From: Massospora cicadina
Lineage: Eukaryota > Entomophthoromycota > Entomophthoromycetes > Entomophthorales > Entomophthoraceae
Direction of reading: 5' to 3'
NCBI GenBank assembly: GCA_022478985.1
Contig: JAKSZP010012201.1
Location: 25,707-89,706 of the forward strand
Length of the DNA: 64,000 nucleotides
The notes beneath the pieces were generated by a model that made no database searches, was not told the origin of the DNA, and saw nothing but the letters and a program-made list of their open reading frames with translations. Position numbers and translations under genes: made by a program. This document shows, piece by piece, positions 1 to 10,527 of this stretch (the stretch's first letter is position 1; each line of letters begins with the position of its first letter).

Positions 1-436
1 CTAAGCATCATATGGTTGTGGAAACTCTCATCAGATAGGGTTCTAGTAATTTTCCTTCCATTGGTGGTTGAACCCAAAGGTTCAAAAGGAAGTTCATTTG
101 GGGAATTTTTTTGCAAAGTTGTTTTCATGAACCTTTGGACTGATATTTATACTGGTGCGTTATCTGACGCTATACTGACCAGCTGTCAAATTATTACAGC
201 AGTTATGGGGGTATATAATGGCTTCCATCGACAGGATTTTTAGACCAATTAAACCATATATAAAAAGGCTTTAGAAATTTTGTAAATCTTTTATTTGCTG
301 GATGTACTAGGAGGTACTCAATTATTATTCTGAATAAGAAATTATTACTGATGAAATCATTGTTAAAAATTTTAGTCTATAAAGAATTTTTCCATAGGGC
401 GCGGAAATAACCCCTGTAATTGAGCCATTTTCAACA
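1..436 (-). repeat. Partial 3' LTR of gypsy element E
   Basis: Read on the minus strand, an LTR-like segment starts at 436 with TGTTGA, immediately after a purine-rich tract (TTGGGGAGGGTAA, complement of 437-449) that fits a polypurine tract, and after the end of an integrase reading frame. The LTR runs off the window at position 1, so its other end cannot be seen. The plus-strand open frame at 16-243 lies inside it and shows no recognisable domain, so I do not call it a gene. Confidence 0.55.
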
Positions 437-1423
437 TTACCCTCCCCAAGACGAGACCTAAGCTAAAATTTCAATTGCCATTCGTGTAAACAGTTGTAGG
501 GGATGAGTGAGGCATCATATTTGATAGAGTATTCTATATGCATCTCAGGATGGTAGTTGAAGGTCCCATTAGAGGACCTATAACTTCTTAAAAGTTCTCT
601 GGACATGTAATAAAAAATTGCTCTGTATTCCACCTCAAATATGGGTAACTTCAATCTTTGGTCACTCTCTCTGGTGCTCTTCTTAAGCTACCACATAATA
701 TAGCTGCTGAGAATCAGTTGTATCCTAGCTTTCTCCTCTTCTAACTCTACCTTAGTATCTACCAGGGGTAGATTATTCCTATCCAAATACATCACTGAAG
801 CTAGCAAGCCTGGGTAATACAGCTTCTCTTCTGTATAGCTCTTTGAGTGACATGCCAATAGTTTTGTGGTAGCTCAACCAGTAAGTAAATAGAGCTGATG
901 GCAACAAGGTATCCCATTTTGTCTCATAATTGAACGCAATGTTTTATAATATTGGCATGAGGATTTGGTTCACTATATCCATAATTCTCACTGGTAGAGG
1001 GTGAGTATGGTGTGGTAAAATGCTTCTTTAATCCTCATAAGCCCATCAGATGTCTTACAACATCTAAGATAAGAAACATTCTATTATAAGAAAGAGTTAT
1101 ATGAGGGCATCTATGGCAAGTGTTAACCTGGTTAAAGAGGAATCTTACGGTAACTCTTGAGGTAACTTCCTTGGCTTTAATTGCTTCTTCCCACTTGATG
1201 AAGTGATTTATTAAAACAATAATAAACTGATTCCCACTGGATGACTTTATGAATGATCTTACATATTCAATGGAGATGATGTGAAAATGAACACTTGGAG
1301 TAAAAAGCTGAACTCAAACTTTTAAAGGAGAGGCTTGTAAATGGGTGCATTTAACTCAGAGTTATAGAGCATGAGTAATTCATCCAACATTGCCTACTAA
1401 ATAGTATTTTTTGTTGAGATGAT
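437..1423 (-). pseudogene. Element E: integrase C-terminal half, decayed
   Basis: Minus-strand translation gives a broken Ty3/gypsy integrase. Near 1200-1300 the catalytic-core start is readable (HIISIEYV, then SSSGNQFIIVLINHF and KWEEAIKAK), matching the usual W-x-SID-V-G-P-L-P and VAIDHFTKW blocks. Between about 463 and 654 there is the C-terminal module (FEVEYRAIFYY) and a closing LGEGNVENG stretch that resembles the LEGGNV end of element B. The frame is broken by stops and shifts. The N-terminal zinc-binding part is cut off at 1423, where element D begins. Integrase would insert retrotransposon cDNA; this copy cannot. Confidence 0.7.
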
Positions 1424-2040
1424 TGCTTAAGAATCATGAGAATTGGGTGGACCTGAGCGGGATTTGAACATGATCTACATTGCAATTTGATCATAGGAGC
1501 ACCACCAATTCAATGAGCACCTAGATAACTCATATAATGAAATCTAAAAAAACTAAAGTAAATTCAAACCTTGTAAGAATCCACCAATTCAACTAGCTAG
1601 GCACTGAGTCGGCTGGTGAAGGTCTTACCACTTGGAGGTCCCCAGAATCAGCCGCCCTGGCAAAAGAGAGTCAAATCCAAAGAAAGCCTACACCTCCTGC
1701 CACATCATCAAAGAGTTCTCCTTACCCTCCTCAATCCTGACTATCACTCCAAGCTCCCCTATGCGATCTTGAGTATCTCAAATGACTTTAAATATCTCTG
1801 AATTTTTATAAACTTAAATACCTTCAAATTGAACTATTTATTTAATAGAGGTTTACCTTTCTATTTTTATGAAAGAGACCTTACCTGTTTGAAGCGAGCA
1901 GAGTAGTCTCAACTAAAAATTTCTGTGAGAGATTGACTTTAGAACCCTGTCCCTAAGAGATTCCACTGGTGTTGCATTTGACTTATAATCAAACAGCCTT
2001 CAAAGGCCCTGACCTTCAGAAAAATAGAAGAACCCTAACA
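1424..2040 (+). repeat. Left LTR of element D
   Basis: About 617 bp, starting TGCTTAAGAATCATGAG and ending CCCTAACA. It matches 8264-8877 along its length, including the blocks around GGTCCCCAGAAT and GGCCCTGACCTTCAG. The right copy starts TGTCAGG, which makes the original ends a short inverted repeat (TGTCAGG / CCTAACA). Confidence 0.8.
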
Positions 2041-2043
2041 AAC

Positions 2044-2058
2044 TGGTGTTCCCTGCCA
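2044..2058 (+). other. Primer-binding site of element D
   Basis: TGGTGTTCCCTGCC begins three bases after the LTR end. It resembles TGGTGCTCACTAC found at the same place in elements A, B and G, with a few substitutions, so a decayed form of the same tRNA primer site is likely. Confidence 0.55.
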
Positions 2059-2189
2059 GGTCCTTCCAAGGCTCCTGGTGAAGACCTACCTTCCATATGA
2101 ATAACCCAGCAAAGACAGCCCTTCTAATATGGAATAGAATATGAGATTTGACTCTAAAGATTGGTATCAATAATCAATATGCGATGCTA

Positions 2190-4095
2190 CCTCAACCATG
2201 AGAACTTGAGTTCCGTGTGACCATGACTTTAATTATCTCACTTCCCAATGGATCTACCTATCAAATTCAAGCTCCTGATGTCGCTTAGACCATCAGATCT
2301 CTTCTGGGAGGAGCTATGACCCCTGATGACAAGCCTAATTGCAGCCGTTCTGCACAGATTTCCTTAATCATGACACAGCTTTACAACTCACCTGAGCTCT
2401 CTAGCAGTGAAGTAGGAGTGGACCATATGAAAACCTTTCAGCTACTTGTCCATCCTGTCTTACACCATCACATGCTGTTGCTCGCGCTCCACCATATGAA
2501 GATTCAGAAACAGATAGGATTCACCCACTAGATTCACACCCAACTCCTTGATCTATATGGAGCCGCCTCTAATTTTAGCTGAGATTATCAGGAGGCCATT
2601 TTTAACAACAGTTGGAATCAATGAAATTTAACGCCACCTTGCTCAAATTGACACCAAAGTCGTCCAATACTTTCAAATTGAATTTACCCAGTGGATGGTC
2701 CAATTAACCAATGGCATGGACGAGAGTGGAACGTGCCTTATCCAACCTCATCAAATGAATTACTGAAGATCACTAAACAACTGATTATCAACTCATCAGT
2801 TTTTTTGGCCATATCCAGCAGCTGATTGAATGACTCAAGATGATGCTGAATAGAAGTTATGGTGCAACATGAGGCCCTTAGTGAAACAAGACCCAGTGGG
2901 AGAGAAGGAAAAAGTACTCCCTGGGCTGGAGATCCCTGAGGTCCTCCGGGCGCCTCCTCATCTTTTAAATCCTACTTCAATGAAGACCATAAAGCCCACC
3001 ATAAAGTTCTCAAATATACCTATTACTAGTGGCTTTAGGAGCTGATATGACTATTGAGGGGGAACGTCTAAATGCTGATTTGACCTTCCCCTCCTTGTAC
3101 AACCAATATGTGAAGATTACTGGCACTTGCTTCAATCTAATCTCTTTTCAATACCAAGCAAATTGTCACATTTTGCGGATGATTGACCAACTCTAAACTA
3201 TTGAATCTAAACAGGATGCTCTCACCAAGAAATTGGACTAAAAGTATGATGAGATTAATAATCTACGCCAACCTTTAGATTCTAAGGCCACCTTAAGCAC
3301 GTCAATGAATGCTACGCCACTATTCAGAATGACATGGACGAGATCTGCCATCAGTTTAATAGAACTATCCCACATACTGATATAGTCACCACAGATCCCA
3401 CCAAACTTGGAACGCCCGCTCTCTCCTTCTGTTCATTTCCTCTCCAAAGCTGTCAGATTTTTAAACCTACCTTTAAGGAGAAATATGTCCCTGGGGCTAA
3501 AAAAATTTATTCGTACCTCTTTGTATATGAGGGAGAAATGAAGCCAGCTACCAACTGATAGAAATGCCAACATATACAAACCTGTTTAGGTGGCAAAGCA
3601 AGCAAGTATGATGCCTTATATAACACATGCACAACATGGGCAACCATCAATGAGGCTCTTATCACAGAATTTGGTTGTAACTTAACCCTCTCTAACCATA
3701 AGCAGGATTTCATGCATATCCGCCTGAGACGATGGAAACTAATATTGAATTTTCTGAACGCTTCTATCATGAAGCACAGGCGTTGGCTTTTTGTGACCAA
3801 GTTACCTTAGATGATTCCATCTCAGCTGTTCTCACCGCTTTCCAACACAGTAACAACTTAGTACTCTATTTTCAGAACTCCAAAAAGATATTTAAATCTA
3901 TCCTTGACATCAAGGAGTTAATAATGGAATTGCTTGAGCCAGAATTACGCCAAGCTCTGAATAAGGGGAACTGACCCAATATTTATGCCATCAGGTGCTT
4001 TCAGAGATCAAAACCACATCGCGACCCATGCTCATATTGTAGAATATCTGGCCACCTTTAAAGTTCCTATTGGAAGAATCAAGATGTTGAGTTAG
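2190..4095 (+). pseudogene. Element D gag, decayed
   Basis: Fragments in several frames. At 3463-3540 the segment FKPTFKEKYVPG ... FVYEGEM matches the corresponding gag segments of G (FKPTFKDKFTPG) and B (TPAEGSIASFLYVY). At 3732-3974 comes a capsid-like region (NIEFSERFYHEAQALAF), comparable to FYHEAQ in A and ERFYNKAHPL in B. A CCHC zinc knuckle is read at 4029-4070 (C, C and H present; a stop inside it, and the last Cys now Tyr). Gag would form the particle and bind RNA. Confidence 0.7.
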
Positions 4096-4099
4096 GAAA

Positions 4100-4640
4100 A
4101 GCGTAGTCAGCTTAGGGAATGAGGCACCCTCTGCTGATGAAGCAACGCCTCAGACTCAACCTTCCACTGCTTCGAATGCTGAGTGTTATGTTCTGGAAAA
4201 GTGACGAATTAGACGTTCCAGATTATATTATTTTGTATAAAGACTTAACTTCCTCTTACTCTGCCTTTTCTGGACCTCCCCCTACAAGAAAATCCATTCA
4301 CTCAATTCCCCACTTTGGCACCAATGTTACTCAAGTAGAAATTGTTGTTCATAAGGTGAAGATCTTGACCATCATTGACACCAGCTTCCCCACCAACTTC
4401 ATTTCCTCTCAGCTGGTCAAGCGGACAAAGGTTGCACTGAAGCCAGACCCTACCCCTAGACTAAGGAACAAGGGACCTCATTGTACCCGCTCTCTGGGAT
4501 CATAATACACCTTACCTCTGCGATTTGGCTCTCTGATTGTTACAGCTCCCGCCATTGTGTCAAAAAAGACAGCTATGACTTGCTTATTGGCACCTATTAC
4601 CTAATGATTCAATTTAAATAAGCCATATGGATTTGTACTT
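4100..4640 (+). pseudogene. Element D aspartic protease, decayed
   Basis: The active-site block reads IIDTSFPTNFIS at about 4371-4406, so the usual Asp-Thr/Ser-Gly has become Asp-Thr-Ser (4377-4385). Downstream LVKRTKVAL fits the helix after the active site. The protease would mature Gag-Pol. The next kilobase (4640-5700) is linker with only short broken frames. Confidence 0.6.
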
Positions 4641-5699
4641 TTCTATTTTAGGGTACCACATTTCTCTGGTTGAAAAAGATGCTCCTAAGTATAAAGGGAA
4701 GAGGAAACCCCGATGTTTCCTACTGGAACACCCATACTGCATCAAACGGCTAGAATATTGGGTACTTGGTCCAAAACCAAGCTGCCGCCTTCCAGAGTAG
4801 AGACTAAGGAAGGAAAGCCTGTGTATGCGCCTTACCACATAGTCATACCACCTAAATCTCAAACCTAGTGGAAAGTGAGTCTCCAAGTTACCATACTGCT
4901 GGACACTTATTGGAAATTCTTGGAGAAAGTAATCTAGCCATCCAAGAACTCCTTACTTGTCCTGGAGTGCTGGACCCAGCTTACTAGGATCCATTAACTG
5001 TTTTAATGGCCAACTTTATTGATTGGTCAATGAAGATAATCTGTAACAGACCCATCGCATATGTATGATTTTTGCGCATTGACCAGATTGAGTCCATCCG
5101 AGAATGTGGAGACCTGTGAGACTTAGAAATAGATGAAATAGTTACAATAGCTTAAGTTGAGGTGGAAATATGAAACACACTTTCTTGTGAACAAAAACAG
5201 GCTTACGCACTGTTAATTCTTGGTGTTTGGTTCTGATTCCGCCGCGTTGGTTTTGCACAGGGTATGAGCCACTGAGCAACCAAATCGGATGATATGAAGA
5301 TCGCTGACTATATAATAAACTTAATAAATATTTATAGGAGCTATTGCCCCTTATTTACACCTTTATTATAATATAAAAGCAGATTTTATCTGCGCTCCTT
5401 CTCCCATAGAAACCTCTGAAACCTTTTATCTTCCATCAGACTCTTTATACCTTGGTTTCCCCAGCCAGATGCATCCTTGTCTTGGTACTCTTCATTTCAG
5501 CTTCCCTTTCCGAATTAATCTCATTTGTACTGAATCTTGGCATAAATCCTCTCAATTCACCAAATGCCTCATTTCGAAGTGCTTAGATTACCAGTACCAG
5601 TTCTATTCCAACAGATTCCATTCATTCTGCCATATGGACTTGGGGCTTATCATACAGTTATATTGGAATTATGACACGCACTAATCAAAGATTACGCTG

Positions 5700-7040
5700 A
5701 TATTTTCTCCACTGACCCAGAGGATTTCAGGATAATGAAGGGAGTGTATCAAGTGCTTACCAGCAATGCCCCTCCAGATTGCACCAACCCCTATTGGAAG
5801 TCTTAAATTGAGGAAGCCCATGTCACAAAAGAATTAAAACAACTATTGGGTGCCAGGCTGGTGTAACTATCCCAGAGTCCCTGGGCCTCACCGTTGTTGC
5901 TCGTGAGAAAGAAGGATGGAGGGCATCATGTGGTAATGGATTGCTGCTGTCTGAATGCCATTACTCGGAAAGATAGCTACCTGCTACCTAGGATTGACAG
6001 CTACTTACGCCTCTTAGCTAAAACCAAAATTTTCTCTGCAATGGATCTCGCCAATGGGTACTGGAAAATAGAGCTTGCGTTGGATGATTGAGAGAAATGC
6101 ACACTTATTGCGAGTGAGGGTTTATTTGAACCCATTCTCATGCCTCAGGGTTTGTGCAAGTATCCAGCCACTTTCCAGTGAGCCATGGACTGCCTGTTTG
6201 GAGACCTGAAGATGTCATGTGTGCTATTGTACCTGGACGATGTAACTGTATTCTCACGCACATTAGACCAACTTTTTCCTACTTTTAAGAAGTATTCAGA
6301 TGGCTGCGCTCTGCTGCGTTGAAATTAAAGCTCACCAAATGTCTTTTCTTTCATACCAAAAATGGAATCCTCTGGCATAAGGTTACACAGGAAATAATTT
6401 CACATTTCCTGACGAGGTAACTGCTATTGAGAAGTTGACTCAACTCAGCAATTTGTGTGATATTCAGGTTTTCCTAGGCATGGTTGGATACTACTGACAA
6501 TTTATACTGCACTTTGCCAAGCTCATTGTGCCGCTAACTTCTCTTCTGTATAAGGAGGTCCCTTTCTGATGGTAGGATTCCCAGCAGTTCTTTGATGTCT
6601 TACGAAAAGCCCTGACTATGGCCTCTATTCTGGTACATCCTAAGTTCGATAAACCCTTCATTCTATTTAGGATGCTAGTGATGTGGCTGTGGGGACATTC
6701 TGGCCCAACTAGACGCAAGACAAGTTGATCACTCTATAGTTTACTTTAGTAAGACATTAGCCTGAGCGGAACAAAATTACAATGTAACCAAATGTGAGTG
6801 TCTAGCCATGTTATTGGCCATCAAACGTTTCTGTCCTTTTCTGTACAGGTTCTATTTCACTATGGTGATGGACTATGCCTTCTACGGTGGTTACAACAGA
6901 TGAAAGATTCAGATGGACGATTGGCCTGAGGGGGCCTTAAGCTCTAGAATTTCGGCTTATTGATAGTCCACCACACTGATATGATACACCAAAACGCTGA
7001 CAGGCTGTCCTAATTACCTATCCTGGCCCTTTATGCTTCC
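5700..7040 (+). pseudogene. Element D reverse transcriptase and RNase H, decayed
   Basis: Reverse-transcriptase blocks are readable in order: VRKKDGGHHVVMDCCCLN (5900-5955), KIFSAMDLANGYWKI (about 6030), EGLFEPILMPQGL, then LYLDDVTVFS around 6225-6255 with the YLDD catalytic box kept. FLGMVGYY follows near 6473. RNase H is recognisable from 6640 to 7020. Stops at 6089-6091 and 6179-6181 replace Arg of DDREK and FQRAMD (CGA to TGA). The Arg of the DYRxLN block has become Cys. Frameshifts are also present. Confidence 0.75.
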
Positions 7041-7179
7041 AAAAAAGACTAGATCTATGAGCTCATTGCAAAATGGAAGAGTGGAGCCATGAGCCATTGA
7101 CGATCCAACTGTGCTTAAAGTAGATGGCTTCTCAGACTCTAGTTAAAAAGGATTTTTATATAAGCAGGTTGAGTCTTCT

Positions 7180-8250
7180 TGGCTACTGTATGTTTGTCCC
7201 TATGTCCAGACAAAGTCCTCTTTGGAGGCTCATGTTGCCATGGGGCACGGCGCAGTAAAGAAAACCATCAAGGGCTGAGAGGCCGCTACTTATGGGAAGG
7301 AATTATTGAGAAAGTCCAGGGTGTTGTTGACTAATGCTTTACATGTGCTAATCAGAAGCCTCCCAATCCTCTATGCCAACATACCATTCATGGTCCCACA
7401 GCCCCATTTGCCATGATTAGCATTGACGTTATTGGACCCCTGCCTATGGTGATGTACAGTCACCATTTTATCATTCTCTCAGTTGATCACTTTACAAATT
7501 TGGTTAAGGCTATCTCAGTTGCCTCATCAACTTCCAAAGTGACCTCATCCTTCTTGCTGAAGCAGGTCTTCGTCACCACGGTAGTCCCAAGGTGCTGCTA
7601 TCTGACAATGGTACCAATTTTATTTCCAGTGTGGTTTCCAATCTTAACTATCTAGTAGGTACTTATTATTCTTTCATGACACCTTATCATCCGTCTACCA
7701 ACGGAGCTGTAAAGCAATAAAACAGTTCCTTAGTTGCCATCCTTTGCAAGATGGCTTCCTCGACCCTTCAAGATGGAATGAGTACTTACCAGCAGCCTTA
7801 TTAGGATATCCCATTAGCTATCATAAATTCATTCTAATGTCACCTTTCCAAGCCCTTTATGGGTTGAAAACCAATTAGTTTTCTAGTGTGCAGCCTATAC
7901 TCGAAACTTCCACACCAGAAACCACTGACTTAGCCATGTGAAGATTGGCCAGCAAATTATTTAGTTTACAAGCATTAACCGCTAGATCCATGGGTACTAT
8001 TTAACAAAGAGAAGCTGATCAACAGAACGCCCAGAAACTGACCCTTACTGAATTCCAATTAGAGGAGATCGTCCTCTTTTACCACACCAGTCAGGAGACG
8101 AATTCATAAACTTGATACTCTGTGGTCAGGTCCATAGTGGGTAATCTACCATCAGGGTCCTGAATATTAAATTGCCTATGTGAAGTCAGAGCCATTGTAA
8201 ATTGGGTGCATGCTAGGTTTCTCTTAAATTATGTCTCTCCTCAGTAAGAT
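7180..8250 (+). pseudogene. Element D integrase, decayed
   Basis: GHGAVKKTIKG near 7240 marks the start of the zinc-binding domain. The core starts at 7413 with ISIDVIGPLPMVM followed by ILSVDHFTNLVKA. Later frames are scrambled but PYHPSTNGA (about 7683) marks the region before the catalytic Glu, whose codon is mutated. The tail reads WVHARFLLNYVS just before the right LTR, equivalent to the end of the integrase in B. No chromodomain is seen. Confidence 0.7.
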
Positions 8251-8263
8251 CTTGAGGGGGCAT

Positions 8264-8877
8264 TGTCAGGAATCATGAGAATTTGATGGACATAAGAAGG
8301 AATTGAACATAACCCAAATTGCAACTCAGTCATAGGAGCTTCACCAATTCAATGAGCATTTTTATCAACTGAAATAATAAAATCCCAAAAGGGAAAAAGG
8401 AAACTCAACCCCTGGAAGAATTCGCTGATCTGACTAGAAAAGGCACCAAGTCAGCTGTTGAAGATCTTGCCTCTGTGAGGTCCCCAGAATTGGCCACCCT
8501 GGCAAAGGAGAGTAGAATTCAAAGAAAGCCTACGCCTACTGCCACATCGTCAAAGAACTCTCCTTACCCTACTTGATCCTGAATATCACTCCAAGCTCCC
8601 TCTAGTCGATCTCAGGTATCTCAAAGTCCTATAAATATCTCTGAGTTTTGACTAATAAAAATAAATTCAGATTTTCCTAGTTATTTTCTAGAGGTTTTCA
8701 TGCCTGTTATTAAACAGAAAACCTTGCCAGTTCAAAGCAAACAGAGTAGCCTCAATGAAGAATTTCCATTGAGAGATTGCCTTAGGGAACCCTGCCACTA
8801 AGAGATTCCGCTGGAGTTGCATTTGACTAATAATTGAACAGCCTTCAAAGGCCCTGACCTTCAGAGAAACTAAAGTA
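8264..8877 (+). repeat. Right LTR of element D, 3' end missing
   Basis: Starts TGTCAGGAATCATGAG after a GA-rich tract (CTTGAGGGGGCAT) and follows the left LTR up to CTTCAGAGAAACTAAAG. The final CCCTAACA of the left copy is absent. The sequence passes into minus-strand gag of element G around 8878. The minus-strand open frame 8688-9086 therefore mixes gag codons with LTR sequence. Confidence 0.75.
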
Positions 8878-9170
8878 TTCCAATACATTTGATGATCAGT
8901 TTCACCTTCCATTTCATTTTCATAAATGTAGAGGAAAGATGTAATACTCCCTTCACCAGGTGTAAACTTGTCCTTGAATGTAGGCTTAAAGGTAGTGGCC
9001 TCCAATCCAGTAATGACATATACTCTGAAAGCTTCAGACTTGATGATCTCAGCTCTTATGTCACTCTGTTTAACTTGACATTCCATTTGACATATTTAAT
9101 CGTGTAAATCATTGAGATGTTGTTCTATTTCCTCCAGGATAAGTCTTGGCTTAAAATCCAGGATACTGAT
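8878..9170 (-). pseudogene. Element G gag, segment distal to the A insertion
   Basis: On the minus strand from about 9086 the frame reads a gag segment with FKPTFKDKFTPGEG, FLYIYENEM and ETDHQ, parallel to B (TPAEGSIASFLYVY, GSTDHQ) and to D. The part upstream in this gag lies at 25867-26702: element A was inserted within this gag between 9170 and 25862. After 8878 the gag is cut off by the end of element D rather than continuing into protease and reverse transcriptase. Confidence 0.65.
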
Positions 9171-10488
9171 TGTTAGATTTTTATGGTTGACTCAAAAATA
9201 AACCCTTTGAGAAAACCATCAATGCTGATAGATTACTTCCATTGATGGATCCTTTGATCCTCCCAATTCATCTGAATAATCTGATAAAGCAGATTCATCT
9301 CATAACTTTTCTAATTGCGTCTGAGGTGTCCGATTATTATAGCTAATAACAGCTATGATTTTATTATATTATGGCCGATTATGGGTACACTTGGGTGCAA
9401 AGTGGTCCCATGGCATTAACTAAATTGCACCTCCTAAATTAGTGCATTAATTTTAATGCACTAAGGCGGAAGTTTGATTTGATTAATGAAATTGATAATT
9501 AAGCACTTAAACATAGGTGTCCTGATTATGGGCGTACTTAGTGCTATTGAGAGGCCTGCTGGCATCCCAAACTGGGGTGTGTCATCTTTTATGATCATAT
9601 ATTTTTATTCTCCATATTTTGTTAGACGTTGAGTTATGATGTAGCTCTAATTGGGAAAATTTTGATATTGAGTTCAAAACCCAAAGTCATCCCAATTATG
9701 GGCATAATTAGTGCTATTAAGACCTGCCAACATCCCAAATTAGGGTGCATCATCTTTTATGATCAGATATTTTTTATTCCCCATTTATTGTTAGATGTTG
9801 AGTTATGATGTAGCTCTGATTGAGAAGATTTTGATGTTGAGTTCAAAACCCAAAGTTGTCCCAATTATGAGAGTAAAATTGCCTCCAATTGAGCTGAAAC
9901 AATTGTTATTTTTAGTCAATTCATGGGCTGAATTGACTTGGAGATTTTTCATAATTATTGTCATAACCAGCAGAGGATTGGCATAATATGAATGAACTCA
10001 TCTAATAGATGAGTTCAGCCAGGAGATGCCTGAGAGGTATATAATACTGGCACCTGGCCAATTAATAAAGCATCAATTAATCATCATTTACTAGTTTATT
10101 GATCATTAATAACTACTGTCGCTTAGTTTATTAATTATTATCCATCTGTTGTCTGTCTGATATTTGTATCTGTTGCCGTTACATCTATATTAGATAGTTG
10201 TGTGTGTTTATTCTTCCCAAAGAGAAGTACATAGTTGCCTGCCAGAGAAGTAGTCCCAATTATAGAGGAATAATTTCCTGATTTTGTACAAAGTCATAAG
10301 GTCTTGTAATTGTTGGTGCCAGTAGACTTAAGAACGGTGAGCATACTGGAGTTACTTGGCTATTATCAAGGATTATTGAAGAATCTACTTCCCAATTATG
10401 AGCAGGAGTTTCATTTGAAAGGCGAGTTTATATCCTCAATTTCCTTGTTAAGTTATTTTAGCTTGCACCATTGGCTGAAAGCTTAACA
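9171..10488 (+). repeat. Left LTR of element A
   Basis: 1318 bp with TGTTA...TAACA ends. It contains an internal tandem duplication of about 170 bp (9541-9710 and 9711-9880), each unit starting GTGCTATT(G/A)A and carrying TCATCTTTTATGATCA, GAGTTATGATGTAGCTC and CCCAATTATG. The duplication is also present in the right LTR, so it predates this insertion. TATATAATA at 10039-10048 and AATAAAGCAT at 10065-10074 could be promoter and poly(A) signals; this is inferred from sequence only. Confidence 0.9.
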
Positions 10489-10491
10489 TTT

Positions 10492-10503
10492 TGGTGCTCA
10501 CTC
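10492..10503 (+). other. Primer-binding site of element A
   Basis: TGGTGCTCACTC begins three bases after the LTR end. The first 11 bases are identical to the sites of B (from 37758) and G (27423 downward, minus strand). The complement ends in AGTGAGCACCA, as a tRNA 3' end would. I cannot name the tRNA from memory with confidence. Confidence 0.75.
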
Positions 10504-10527
10504 AAAAAAAACAACAACTACCTTAAT

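Larger units (their letters stand above)
1424..8877 (+). mobile_element. Gypsy element D, nearly complete but decayed
   Basis: Two related LTRs (1424-2040 and 8264-8877) flank gag, protease, reverse transcriptase, RNase H and integrase remnants in the Ty3/gypsy order, all on the plus strand. Every coding part has stops and frameshifts. The right LTR lacks the terminal CCCTAACA seen in the left one, and I find no clean 5-bp target duplication, so the right junction looks rearranged. The end of its integrase resembles B, F and E more than chromodomain element C. Confidence 0.8.

Noticed and set aside
463..654. A separate small host gene on the minus strand
   Set aside because: The translation matches the C-terminal module of gypsy integrase and lies next to a polypurine tract and LTR.
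1418..8895. ATGAT as target-site duplication of element D
   Set aside because: The bases occur before 1424 and again at 8891-8895, but the latter lie about 14 bases beyond the end of recognisable LTR and inside gag-like sequence, so the match is probably chance.
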